The notes beneath the pieces are model-generated. The model made no database searches. It worked only from the letters and a program-made list of their open reading frames with translations, and was not told the origin of the DNA. A program made the translations under genes and the position numbers. 64,000 nucleotides of DNA, from NCBI GenBank assembly GCA_012521395.1, contig JAAYML010000127.1, positions 38,949 to 102,948 on the forward strand, read 5' to 3'. This DNA comes from Candidatus Epulonipiscium sp. (GTDB taxonomy: Bacteria; Bacillota; Clostridia; Lachnospirales; Defluviitaleaceae). Positions 8,508-16,660 of this stretch are shown here, piece after piece (within the stretch, counting starts at the first letter, position 1; each line of letters opens with the position of its first letter).

Positions 8508-10169
8508 TTATTCTACAGAGAAAATATAATAATACAATGGTTGACCACCATAATGAATTTCTACTTCACAATCCGGATAAACTTGTTCGATATATTTTCT
8601 TATTTTATCGGTTTGACTTTCATCAACATCTTCTCCGTAATATATACTGATGATTTCACTATCATCATCAACAATCTTATCAATGAGTTCTAAAGTTGCC
8701 TTATCTAAATCATCGGAAACAACAGCAATATCTCCTTCAATCAATCCTAAAATATTGCCTTCTTTTATTTCTCTGTCGCCAATCTCGGTATCTCTTATAG
8801 CAAAGGTAATCTGTCCCGTCTTAACATAAGACATGGACTCTTTCATGGATTCTATGGTATCATCAATCGTCCTGTGTGGCTCATAACCTATCATGGCTGC
8901 AATACCTTGAGGAATGGTTTTTGAAGGAATGACTTCAATTCTTTTTTCTTGTGATAATTTCTGAGCTTGTTCTGCAGCCAATATGATGTTTTTATTATTC
9001 GGTAAAACAACTATGGTATCTGCATTCACTTTTTCAACTGCATTTAAAATATCTTCTGTACTGGGATTCATGGTCTGGCCGCCCTGAATCACATAATCCA
9101 CGCCCAAACCTTTAAATATTTCTTTAAGGCCTTCTCCTGCGGATACAGCAATAAAACCTATTTCTTTCTTTTCAGAAGGAGACTCTTTTGCTTTTGATTC
9201 TTCTTTTTCAATACTGAGATGGCTACTGTGCTGTTCTCTCATATTATCTATTTTAATATTGGTTAGAGGACCAAAGGATAATCCCTTTTCAATGACTTTT
9301 CCGGGGTGATTTGTATGTACATGAATCTTAATCACCTCATCATCTTCAACCACAACGATAGAATCTCCTAAAGTATTAAAATATTGTCTTAATTCATCCG
9401 CTGCACTTTCATTATTTTCTGAACAGTTTATAATAAATTCAGTGCAATAACCAAAAGTAATCTCTTCTTGACTTACAGAAGCCAAAGCAGAATAAGTTCC
9501 TGCATCTTTTGCAGTTAAACTGTTATCTACTAAACTAATGTCTCCGGAAATATAAAGCGCAGAGATTGCCCCTTCTAAAATTTCTAAAAGACCCCTTCCA
9601 CCAGCATCTACAACCCCTGCTTGTTTTAATACTGGAAGCATATCCGGTGTCTTTTTTAATACCTGATGTCCATGAGCAAAAATATCTTGTAAAAAGCTCT
9701 CTATATTATTATTATCCGTTTCTTCTGCAAGTGCCTGGGCTTTTTCTGCCATACCTCTTGCCACGGTTAAAATGGTTCCTTCTTTGGGCTTCATAACAGC
9801 CTTATAAGCTGTTTTTACCCCTGAATCAAACGCATTGGCCAAAGCCTTTGTATCCGCAACCGAATAACCCTGAAGTCCTTTTGAAAAACCTCTGAACAAT
9901 TGAGATAAAATAACTCCAGAATTACCTCTTGCACCTCTTAATGAACCAGATGCTGCTGCTTTCGCAATTTCAAAAACATCTTTAGATTCTGTTTTTTCTA
10001 CTTCTCTTGCAGCAGACAAAATGGTCAGATACATATTGGTTCCAGTATCTCCGTCAGGAACCGGGAATACATTCAATTCATCGACCATGCGCTTATTTTT
10101 ACCTAAATTATTGGTAGCGGCAATGATCATACGTTTTAACATTTCTCCGTCTATCTTAGATATATTCAC
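8508..10169 (-). CDS. fakA: DAK-domain protein YloV / fatty acid kinase FakA
   Basis: FakA phosphorylates fatty acids held by a FakB carrier protein so they can enter phospholipid synthesis; Bacillus YloV is the homologue. The 553-residue protein has an N-terminal DhaL domain. Its metal- and nucleotide-binding motif is VPDGDTGTN (Asp39 and Asp41), followed by SLRGARGNSGVILSQLFRG near 73-91. A central domain and a C-terminal DegV-like part follow. No fakB gene is in the window. It lies 21 bases after yloU with GGAGGCAGC before the ATG, the same arrangement as Bacillus yloU-yloV. Confidence 0.9.
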   Translation of the reverse strand: MNISKIDGEMLKRMIIAATNNLGKNKRMVDELNVFPVPDGDTGTNMYLTILSAAREVEKTESKDVFEIAKAAASGSLRGARGNSGVILSQLFRGFSKGLQGYSVADTKALANAFDSGVKTAYKAVMKPKEGTILTVARGMAEKAQALAEETDNNNIESFLQDIFAHGHQVLKKTPDMLPVLKQAGVVDAGGRGLLEILEGAISALYISGDISLVDNSLTAKDAGTYSALASVSQEEITFGYCTEFIINCSENNESAADELRQYFNTLGDSIVVVEDDEVIKIHVHTNHPGKVIEKGLSFGPLTNIKIDNMREQHSSHLSIEKEESKAKESPSEKKEIGFIAVSAGEGLKEIFKGLGVDYVIQGGQTMNPSTEDILNAVEKVNADTIVVLPNNKNIILAAEQAQKLSQEKRIEVIPSKTIPQGIAAMIGYEPHRTIDDTIESMKESMSYVKTGQITFAIRDTEIGDREIKEGNILGLIEGDIAVVSDDLDKATLELIDKIVDDDSEIISIYYGEDVDESQTDKIRKYIEQVYPDCEVEIHYGGQPLYYYIFSVE

Positions 10170-10190
10170 TTTGCTGCCTCCTTCGTACCC

Positions 10191-10547
10191 TTAATTGTCG
10201 ACTCTGATACCTTCGACAAATATATTTATTTTCTTAACTTCTAAACCAGTAGATTCTTCAACTTTATACTTAACTGTGCTAATTAAGTTATCTGCCACTG
10301 CTGATATCTTCGTACCATATTCAACAATAACATGAAAATCTATGCTTACTGCATCTTCTTCAACGATAACTTTAACACCTTTTGTAAGACTTTCGCGTTT
10401 CAAGAGTTGAACCAAACCATCGGTAACATTTTTTATGGCCATACCTACGATTCCATAACATTCTATAGCAGCTAAACCAGCTATTCGAGCAATAACTTCA
10501 TTGTCTATAAAAATATTCCCGTACTCATTCACAATTTTACCTGACAT
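10191..10547 (-). CDS. yloU: Asp23/Gls24 family protein YloU
   Basis: This is a small (118 aa) Asp23/Gls24 envelope-stress family protein. It has the typical core GNIFIDNEVIARIAGLAAIECYG split over residues 10-33, and a second half with VIVEYGTKISAVADNLI near 73-89. The biochemical role is not established. Members are linked to the membrane in staphylococci, and YloU accompanies YloV in Bacillus. It precedes fakA and is divergent from rpmB, as in Bacillus. GGAGGG precedes the ATG. A paralogue, yqhY, lies at 42350-42763. Confidence 0.88.
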   Translation of the reverse strand: MSGKIVNEYGNIFIDNEVIARIAGLAAIECYGIVGMAIKNVTDGLVQLLKRESLTKGVKVIVEEDAVSIDFHVIVEYGTKISAVADNLISTVKYKVEESTGLEVKKINIFVEGIRVDN

Positions 10548-10594
10548 ACTAACCCTCCTGAGTATATTCTTTTCATATAAAAACTTTATTATAT

Positions 10595-10621
10595 ATTATA
10601 TCATCTTTTATTATTTTTCAA
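10595..10621 (-). promoter_or_regulatory. Putative promoter of yloU-fakA
   Basis: A perfect TATAAT (10595-10600) is preceded on the minus strand by TTGAAA (10616-10621) after only 15 bases. TTTTGA two bases further upstream gives a 17-base spacing. Either can serve as the -35 element. Confidence 0.45.
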
Positions 10622-10655
10622 AATAGAATTGAAAATAATATAGCTAGAATTTTTC

Positions 10656-10684
10656 TTGCATTCTTTTCGAGTATCTGATAAAAT
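10656..10684 (+). promoter_or_regulatory. Sigma-A-type promoter of rpmB
   Basis: TTGCAT (10656-10661), a 17-base spacer and TAAAAT (10679-10684) form a good vegetative promoter. It sits about 50 bases before the rpmB start. Confidence 0.6.
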
Positions 10685-10732
10685 ATCTTTGTTGTGTTTA
10701 TAGGGCTATGGTTATAAAGGAGGTGTAGTGCT

Positions 10733-10924
10733 ATGGCAAAATGTGATGTTTGTCAAAAAGGTGTGCACTTTGGTATACAACTGAGTCACTCTCATAGAAG
10801 AAGTAATAAACAATGGAAACCTAACGTTAAAAAAGTGAAGGTATTATTAGACAACGGGACCAAAAAAAGAATGAATGTTTGTACAAGATGCTTACGTTCT
10901 AATCTTGTTACCCGTGCCAACTAA
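10733..10924 (+). CDS. rpmB: 50S ribosomal protein L28
   Basis: L28 is a small structural protein of the large ribosomal subunit. The 63-residue sequence has the family pattern MAKCDVCQKGVHFG, then SHSHRRSNKQWKPN and a C-terminal CTRCLRSN. Two Cys-x2-Cys pairs, at residues 4/7 and near 54/57, make this the zinc-binding (C+) type. AAGGAGGTG precedes the ATG. It is a single-gene transcript with its own promoter and a terminator shared with convergent spoVM. The spoVM-rpmB-yloU-yloV neighbourhood is conserved with Bacillus. Confidence 0.97.
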   Translation: MAKCDVCQKGVHFGIQLSHSHRRSNKQWKPNVKKVKVLLDNGTKKRMNVCTRCLRSNLVTRAN

Positions 10925-10929
10925 TTATT

Positions 10930-10960
10930 AAAACAAAGTTCAGAAGAACTTTGTTTTTTT
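10930..10960. terminator. Bidirectional terminator between rpmB and spoVM
   Basis: AAAACAAAGTTC pairs with GAACTTTGTTTT around AGAA. A T-run follows on the plus strand and an A-run on the left arm serves the opposite strand. It can end both rpmB and spoVM transcripts, and it touches the spoVM stop codon. Confidence 0.8.
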
Positions 10961-11037
10961 TATTCGTTTTTTATACCCCATATTTTTCTAATCAGCTTAG
11001 ATAATATTTTTGGCATTTTAACTACCATTATCCTCAT
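10960..11037 (-). CDS. spoVM: Stage V sporulation protein M
   Basis: SpoVM is a tiny amphipathic helix that recognises the convex forespore membrane and anchors the coat ATPase SpoIVA. This 25-residue ORF reads MRIMVVKMPKILSKLI then RKIWGIKNE. It aligns without gaps to the start of Bacillus SpoVM, keeping the Lys7-x-Pro9-Lys10 motif; Pro9 shapes the helix. GAGGTG lies six bases before the ATG. It sits between thiN and rpmB, exactly where Bacillus keeps spoVM. It follows the 47-aa membrane-protein gene by 13 bases and is likely cotranscribed with it. It is far below usual gene-finding length limits. Confidence 0.88.
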   Translation of the reverse strand: MRIMVVKMPKILSKLIRKIWGIKNE

Positions 11038-11050
11038 TTTTTTCACCTCA

Positions 11051-11194
11051 CTAATATTTTTTAAAAAAGATATATCCTAAAAATAAAAATAGTATGGCAG
11101 TAATAACAACAAAACTAGTCCCCGGAAGAAGAAACACCAAAAGCATACCCATTCCAACTGAAAAAAGAAATAAGCCAAGTATCCTGCTCTTCAT
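11051..11194 (-). CDS. Small two-helix membrane protein upstream of spoVM
   Basis: This 47-residue ORF reads MKSRILGLFLFSVGMGMLLV, then a short turn FLLPGTSF and a second hydrophobic run ending GYIFFKKY. It is two transmembrane helices in a hairpin with a basic start and end. AAAGGA lies just before the ATG, and a TATAAT-like box sits at 11221-11226. I recall similar short hypothetical proteins in Clostridia but know no function. It lies between thiN and spoVM and probably shares a transcript with spoVM, so a role at the forespore membrane is a guess. Confidence 0.7.
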   Translation of the reverse strand: MKSRILGLFLFSVGMGMLLVFLLPGTSFVVITAILFLFLGYIFFKKY

Positions 11195-11254
11195 ATCCTT
11201 TCTCTTCCCTTAATTTTTTCATTATATTTTATTCATACTTATAAAAATGTGTGC

Positions 11255-11286
11255 AAAAAAAGGTCTCAATCGATTTGAGACCTTTA
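11255..11286 (-). terminator. Terminator overlapping the thiN stop codon
   Basis: AAAGGTCTCAA pairs with TTGAGACCTTT and is followed by TTTT on the minus strand. The hairpin begins within the last codons of thiN and closes the long yicC-to-thiN operon. Confidence 0.75.
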
Positions 11287-11931
11287 CTCTTTTAATACTT
11301 GAATGACTAAAAGAAAACCCGCCTTTATGCAGATGCTTGCCGTAGATGCAGTCATCACATTACTGATCCCATATGAACTGCCACTGTATAAGACCGCTTC
11401 ATTCAAAGGATATTCTAAACCTTTTGTCGTAACACCATGGACTTCTAAAGAAAAAGGAATAAGTGAGACAAAATTACCCTTTTCTCCCTTAAGGGTAATT
11501 TCTTTATCAATTAAATAAATCTTCTGAGTTGAAGTTATAAGTGAAATAGCTATCTTCTTTTGTAAACCATAATATAATAAATGGATATTCGCTAAAGTAT
11601 GGTCCAGCCGGTTTCCAGTTCCACCAATAATATAAATTTCCCGGGGATTTTTTTCTATGGCAATATCCAGGGCAAGTTCCGTATCGGTTTTATCTTTTTT
11701 GGAAGGAAAACTTTTAAAAATGATATTTTTATCTTGATAATAATGCATATCTTCCTTTGAAGCAGAATCAAAATCGCCTACGATTAAATCCGGAACTAAG
11801 GACATTGCCCTTGCATGGCTTATACCCCTGTCTGCACAGATAATATAATCTGAATCATCCGCATAACTTCTGGCAAAAGAATAATCCTCAATATCTCCGC
11901 CGGCAATAATTAATATTTTCACTTTTTCCAT
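11284..11931 (-). CDS. thiN: Thiamine diphosphokinase
   Basis: ThiN transfers pyrophosphate from ATP to thiamine to make thiamine diphosphate. The 215-residue protein shows ICADRGISHA near 31-40, PDLIVGDFDSAS near 47-58, KDKTDTELALDIA near 78-90 and GGTGNRLDHTLANI near 104-117. These are the conserved substrate- and Mg-binding segments. Its start overlaps the end of rsgA by 13 bases. In Bacillus rpe lies between rsgA and thiN, but here it is absent. The SteA-like protein at 29710-30687 has a distantly related fold. Confidence 0.93.
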   Translation of the reverse strand: MEKVKILIIAGGDIEDYSFARSYADDSDYIICADRGISHARAMSLVPDLIVGDFDSASKEDMHYYQDKNIIFKSFPSKKDKTDTELALDIAIEKNPREIYIIGGTGNRLDHTLANIHLLYYGLQKKIAISLITSTQKIYLIDKEITLKGEKGNFVSLIPFSLEVHGVTTKGLEYPLNEAVLYSGSSYGISNVMTASTASICIKAGFLLVIQVLKE

Positions 11932-12806
11932 CTCCTTTGCTCATTGGATTCGAGTTCATTATAGAGACTCTTGTAACGCTGATACCGTTCAAAATCAATG
12001 AGACCTTCCTCTACCATTTCCTTAATTTTACATTGAGGTTCATGTATATGACTACAAGGTATAAATTTGCAAGCATTATTATAAGGAACAAACTCCCTGT
12101 AATAATCTTGCAGTTTCATTGAATCCAAATGAGAAAGGGAAAGGGAACTGAAGCCTGGCGTATCAAGAACAAAACCACCATTATCCAGGGGTAACAGTTC
12201 TACATGTCTTGTCGTATGTTTTCCTCTTTTTATTTTTTCACTAATCATTCCTGTTGCTAATTTTAAAGAAGTATCAATGGCATTCAGCAAAGAAGATTTA
12301 CCAACACCTGAGGGGCCAGCAAAAACTGTTGTTTTATCCGCTAAAGCTTCTTTTAGTTCTAAAATACCTTCATTGGATACTGTACTGCTTAATATGGTTT
12401 TATAACCAGCCTTCTTATAAATGGCTGCCAGCTCTTTACAAACCTTTTCTTCTTCTAAATCAATTTTATTAAAGCAAATAACAATCTCCAGACCTTGTTC
12501 TTCAGCTAAAATTAAAAATCTGTCCAGAAGCTGCAGATTGACATTAGGATTTTTTACAGCAAATACAATCACTGCCTGATCAACATTGGCCACCGGTGGA
12601 CGAATTAAGTAATTCTTCCGTGGCAATATATTCACAATACTGCCACGGTTTTCTTCATTTAAAAGTGTTATTTCTGCTTTATCACCTACATAAGGAATTA
12701 AATTGATGTTTCTAAATTTCCCCTTAGCTTTACATTCATATACCTTGTCATCAACTCTGACATAATAAAAGCCAGCAATACCTTTTACAATCGTTCCTAC
12801 AATCAT
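11919..12806 (-). CDS. rsgA: Ribosome small subunit GTPase RsgA
   Basis: RsgA is a circularly permuted GTPase that acts late in 30S ribosome maturation. The 295-residue protein has an N-terminal OB fold. G4 FNKIDL near 112-117 comes before G1 GPSGVGKSSL near 163-172 and G3 DTPGFSS near 214-220, the diagnostic permuted order. A C-terminal zinc knuckle follows, CKFIPCSHIHEPQC near 244-257. Its start overlaps the prkC stop by four bases. Bacillus encodes the same prpC-prkC-rsgA trio, where RsgA (CpgA) is a PrkC substrate. Confidence 0.96.
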   Translation of the reverse strand: MIVGTIVKGIAGFYYVRVDDKVYECKAKGKFRNINLIPYVGDKAEITLLNEENRGSIVNILPRKNYLIRPPVANVDQAVIVFAVKNPNVNLQLLDRFLILAEEQGLEIVICFNKIDLEEEKVCKELAAIYKKAGYKTILSSTVSNEGILELKEALADKTTVFAGPSGVGKSSLLNAIDTSLKLATGMISEKIKRGKHTTRHVELLPLDNGGFVLDTPGFSSLSLSHLDSMKLQDYYREFVPYNNACKFIPCSHIHEPQCKIKEMVEEGLIDFERYQRYKSLYNELESNEQRRWKK

Positions 12807-14851
12807 TCTGTCTCCTCCACAGTATTTACAGGATTAGTAAAAGATATATTTTCTCTATATTTTATAACATCATTAATATAGACTTCGATAAATCCTTCGC
12901 CTTCTCCAACAATTGGAACTTTTATAGGAAACTCAGAAATATCATGATTTTTATCATAAACAAATCTGTTTTCCCGGTTGAGTCTGATTTTTACATTGAC
13001 TATTGGCAAATCAATATCGGTTGGTGCCATAATCTCTATAACTTTTTCAACCGGTCCTCCCGTATTATTGTTGTCAGTAGGTTTATCTGGTTCTTCAGTT
13101 TTATTGGAACCTTCACTAATTACCAAATCTACTGCATAACCTTCTCTTACCAACTCACCTGGAGCAACACTCTGACTAATGACATAACCTTTTTCTACTT
13201 CATCACTAGGCACATAAGTCCTGCTGCCTACATTCAAACCTGAATTACGCAATTGGTTAACAGCAGCTTCTTCACTTAAATTGACTACCTTGGGCACAGG
13301 AATCGTTTGTATTTCTTTTCCTAAACTTATGGTAATTTTTACTGTATCGCCTTCTTTTAATAAAGTTCCCGCTTCAGGTTCCTGAGAAATTATATGATTT
13401 TCTTCTACTTCATCGCTATATTGGGAATCAACGGATACATCAAAGTATTCTTCTAACATACGAATAGCCGTATCATAATCTAAATCAACCACATCTGGTA
13501 CCTCAAAACTCTGGTAACCCTTGCTTACCTTTACTACAACTTCAGAATTAATGTTAATGACCGTTCCTTCTTGTGGATCCTGAAAAGCTATTTTCCCTTC
13601 TTCAATTTCATCATCAAATATTTCTTCCTCTTCAATAAGAATAAGTTTCCTTTCATCTAATAAAGCTTTTGCTTCTTCAACAGTCATATTTAATAATGAC
13701 GGAACTTCCACAACCTTAGGTGTTAAATAACTGCGAATCATTTTAATTCCTACAGCGCTTAAAATAACAATAATAATCAATGAAGTGAATACTGCTCCTG
13801 CAACCACCCACTTTTCTTTAGGATTTTTCTCTTCAAATGCCTCGTCCTCGGAATCCTCATTATCAAAATCCTCAAATTCTGCATCCATATCATCTTTTAG
13901 CCCGTTAAGTTCTTTTGAATAATTGTTTTGATATTCTCCTCTTAAAATTTTCATCTCATCCTGAGTCATTTCAATCGTAGGGGAATCTATTAAATCTCTT
14001 TGATTCATATAAACAAATTTTCCTGTTGGCTCATCTATAGCTCTTTCCATGTCCCTTATCATTTCATCAATACTTTTATATCTGTTTTCAGTTTTCTTTT
14101 GAGTGGCTTTTAAAATAATATCTTCGAGACTTGGAAAAATATCAGGATTAACCGTTGACGGAGCAGGAAGCTCTTCATTAATATGTTTAAGCGCTACTGT
14201 AACCGGACTATCTCCTTCAAAAGGCAAAGTTTTTGTAATCATCTCATACATAACAATTCCTAAAGAATATATATCACTTGTTTTGTCAACAAAGCCGCCC
14301 CTGGCCTGTTCAGGAGAAAAATAATGTACAGAGCCAATCGCATTGCCCGTTGTAACGACTGTTGAAGAATCAACTGCTCTTGCAATTCCAAAATCTGCAA
14401 CTTTCAAAACGCCTTCATCGGTTACCAATATATTTTGAGGTTTTATATCCCTATGGATAATATTATTCTTATGGGCATGCTGTAATGCCGATGCAATATC
14501 CAACCCAAACTTCAGGGTTTTGGTAGAAGAAAAGGGTGCTTCTTCGTCAATCATTTGTTTAAGGGTTTTTCCCTGAATATATTCCATGACAATGTAATAT
14601 AGGTTATCTTCATTGCCGACATCATAAATGTTTACAATATTAGGATGAGACAAGCTTGCTGCAGACTGCGCTTCAACCCTAAATCTTGTCACAAACTCCT
14701 CATCACTGACAAATTCTTCTCTTAATACTTTTATTGCTACATAACGTTGTAATTTATTACATTTCGCTTTATATACAATAGACATGCCGCCAGCACCAAT
14801 TTTTTCAATTATTTCATAGCGATTGCTTAGTATATATCCTTTTTGCAGCAT
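12803..14851 (-). CDS. prkC: Ser/Thr protein kinase with PASTA domains
   Basis: PrkC is a membrane kinase whose extracellular PASTA repeats sense muropeptides and promote spore germination and stationary-phase responses. The 682-residue protein has a kinase domain at about 10-270. It has glycine loop GAGGMS, Lys42 in VAIKVL, HRDIKPQN near 133 and DFG near 152. A very acidic juxtamembrane stretch lies near 320-345 and a transmembrane helix near 350-372. Three PASTA domains span about 376-580, followed by a Thr/Asn/Pro linker and an extra C-terminal beta-rich segment of about 80 residues. It follows prpC by four bases, so phosphatase and kinase are coupled. Confidence 0.95.
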   Translation of the reverse strand: MLQKGYILSNRYEIIEKIGAGGMSIVYKAKCNKLQRYVAIKVLREEFVSDEEFVTRFRVEAQSAASLSHPNIVNIYDVGNEDNLYYIVMEYIQGKTLKQMIDEEAPFSSTKTLKFGLDIASALQHAHKNNIIHRDIKPQNILVTDEGVLKVADFGIARAVDSSTVVTTGNAIGSVHYFSPEQARGGFVDKTSDIYSLGIVMYEMITKTLPFEGDSPVTVALKHINEELPAPSTVNPDIFPSLEDIILKATQKKTENRYKSIDEMIRDMERAIDEPTGKFVYMNQRDLIDSPTIEMTQDEMKILRGEYQNNYSKELNGLKDDMDAEFEDFDNEDSEDEAFEEKNPKEKWVVAGAVFTSLIIIVILSAVGIKMIRSYLTPKVVEVPSLLNMTVEEAKALLDERKLILIEEEEIFDDEIEEGKIAFQDPQEGTVININSEVVVKVSKGYQSFEVPDVVDLDYDTAIRMLEEYFDVSVDSQYSDEVEENHIISQEPEAGTLLKEGDTVKITISLGKEIQTIPVPKVVNLSEEAAVNQLRNSGLNVGSRTYVPSDEVEKGYVISQSVAPGELVREGYAVDLVISEGSNKTEEPDKPTDNNNTGGPVEKVIEIMAPTDIDLPIVNVKIRLNRENRFVYDKNHDISEFPIKVPIVGEGEGFIEVYINDVIKYRENISFTNPVNTVEETE

Positions 14852-14855
14852 TTTC

Positions 14856-15605
14856 TCACCTTCCTTCCCTTCCCCTTATAATGATGACGGAAATATTATC
14901 AAATCCTCCCTTTTCATTGGCTCTGTCAACTAAAGCTTGAGATAAGTCTTCTAAATCCGCGTTTCCCTTTACTATATGTAAAATTTCCTCTTCATCTAAC
15001 ATATTGGATAAACCATCTGAACACATTAAGGTCAGGGTTTCATCCGTAATATCTTCTGTATAAAAATCAACATCGACAGTAGAATTTGTTCCTACTGCCC
15101 TTGTAATGATATTACGATTAGGATGATGCAGGGCTTCTTTTTCAGTAATTTCTCCTTTTCTAACCATTTCTTCCACAAAAGAATGGTCCAGGGTCAACTG
15201 ACGGATACGGTCACCTTGAATAAGATATACTCGGCTGTCACCTACATGTGCTACATAGATTTTATCTTCCAGAAAAACAGCTACTAAAAAAGTTGTCCCC
15301 ATTCCATTATAATTGGGATCATTTTGAGCTTTAGAATAAACATGATTATTCGTATAAAGAATTGCATCATGTAAAAAAGCATTTAAATTATCCCGCGTAA
15401 TTTCATGATCTCTATGCTCTCTAACAAATTCGCAAAAGCACTGTATGGCTAAAGAACTGGCATATTCTCCTGCCTGATGACCACCCATGCCATCAGCAAC
15501 AATATAAAGATTTGGAAGACAACCATATGGCTGATCGTGTAAAAAAATGGCATCTTCATTTTTGTTTCTGTGTCTTCCAATATGGCATTGCCCTGCTGAA
15601 ATCAT
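14856..15605 (-). CDS. prpC: PP2C-type Ser/Thr phosphatase
   Basis: PrpC removes phosphates placed by PrkC. The 249-residue PP2C (Stp1) protein shows the metal-binding motifs HIGRHRNKNEDAIF near 8-21, VADGMGGHQAGEYAS near 37-51, HVGDSRVYL near 120-128, LMCSDGLSNML near 193-203 and GGFDNISVIII near 233-243. Its start overlaps the rlmN stop by four bases and it precedes prkC by four, giving tight translational coupling. The phosphatase-kinase-RsgA order is the same as in Bacillus. Confidence 0.96.
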   Translation of the reverse strand: MISAGQCHIGRHRNKNEDAIFLHDQPYGCLPNLYIVADGMGGHQAGEYASSLAIQCFCEFVREHRDHEITRDNLNAFLHDAILYTNNHVYSKAQNDPNYNGMGTTFLVAVFLEDKIYVAHVGDSRVYLIQGDRIRQLTLDHSFVEEMVRKGEITEKEALHHPNRNIITRAVGTNSTVDVDFYTEDITDETLTLMCSDGLSNMLDEEEILHIVKGNADLEDLSQALVDRANEKGGFDNISVIIIRGREGR

Positions 15606-16651
15606 TTTCCCACCCCATTTCCTTCTAAGTACCTTCGCCTCAATTGTCCGCAGGCTGCATCAATATCACTGCCCAATCTTCTTCTTATGGTCGTTTGAAT
15701 ACCTTTTGACTCTAAAATCTTTTTGAAATAGTTAATCCTTTCCTGGTGACTTTCACGATAATGACTTTCCTTAACAGGATTCATCGGAATTAAATTGACA
15801 TGACACAATAACGCTTTTAATTTATCTGCCAGCTCGTAAGCATGTTCTTCCCTGTCATTTACCTGATTAATTAAAGCATATTCAAAAGTAATTCTTCGAT
15901 GGGTCTTTTCAATATAATAAGAACAAGCTTTTAATAATTCATCCATATAATATCTTTTAGCTATAGGCATAATTTCCTGTCTTATCCTATCGTTAGGCGC
16001 ATGCAAAGAAATCGCTAAAGTAATTTGTAAATTTTTATCTGCCAAATCATATATTTTATCCACTAAACCACAGGTTGATAAGGTAATATGTCTTTGACCA
16101 ATATTTGCACCTTTTGGATGATTGATGATCGAGATAAACTTAAGAATATTATCATAATTATCTAAGGGTTCTCCAGCACCCATAATAACAATATTTGATA
16201 TTTTTCTATTGCTATCTTTTTCAATTTGATAAATTTGTCCTGCCATTTCACCAGCAGACAAATTACGTATCAACCCTTCTAAAGTTGATGCGCAAAAAGC
16301 ACATCCCATTCTGCAACCCACTTGAGATGAAATACAAGCACTATTTCCATAATTATAACTCATCAAAACACTTTCTATTATATTATTATCCTTTAGACGA
16401 AACAAGTATTTTATTGTTTTGTCAATTTTAGAGATATATTTTTGTTCCAGGCTAACAAGATTGCAATCAAAACTTGCTTTAAGCTTTTCCCTTAATTCTC
16501 CTGGAAGATTTGTCATTTCATCAAAAGCTACTGTCCTTTTCCCATGAATCCAATGAAATATTTGCTCTCCACGGAATTCTTTTTCTCCCATTTCCAGCAT
16601 AAGCTTCTTCAATTCTTCTACGGTTAATGAAGCAATTTCTCTATCTTGCAT
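15602..16651 (-). CDS. rlmN: 23S rRNA (adenine(2503)-C2)-methyltransferase
   Basis: RlmN is a radical-SAM enzyme that methylates A2503 of 23S rRNA, and some tRNAs, at carbon 2. The 349-residue protein has the iron-sulfur cluster motif CRMGCAFC (Cys-x3-Cys-x2-Cys) near 112-119. Other segments are IVIMGAGEPLDNYDN near 154-168 and ITLSTCGLVDKI near 190. The C-terminal GSDIDAACGQLRRRY holds the methyl-carrying Cys. It lies ten bases after rsmB and overlaps prpC. The two rRNA methyltransferases, rsmB and rlmN, sit side by side as in Bacillus. Confidence 0.97.
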   Translation of the reverse strand: MQDREIASLTVEELKKLMLEMGEKEFRGEQIFHWIHGKRTVAFDEMTNLPGELREKLKASFDCNLVSLEQKYISKIDKTIKYLFRLKDNNIIESVLMSYNYGNSACISSQVGCRMGCAFCASTLEGLIRNLSAGEMAGQIYQIEKDSNRKISNIVIMGAGEPLDNYDNILKFISIINHPKGANIGQRHITLSTCGLVDKIYDLADKNLQITLAISLHAPNDRIRQEIMPIAKRYYMDELLKACSYYIEKTHRRITFEYALINQVNDREEHAYELADKLKALLCHVNLIPMNPVKESHYRESHQERINYFKKILESKGIQTTIRRRLGSDIDAACGQLRRRYLEGNGVGK

Positions 16652-16660
16652 TTTATCCTC

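Noticed and set aside
10205-10220. TTCGACA inside the yloU coding sequence as a 0A box
   Set aside because: It lies within a gene at the 3' end, where no promoter is expected; the seven-base core is common by chance.
12944-13243. A 99-codon reading frame opposite the PASTA region of prkC
   Set aside because: It is composed of Phe/Ile/Tyr-rich shadow sequence of the opposite strand with no family match.
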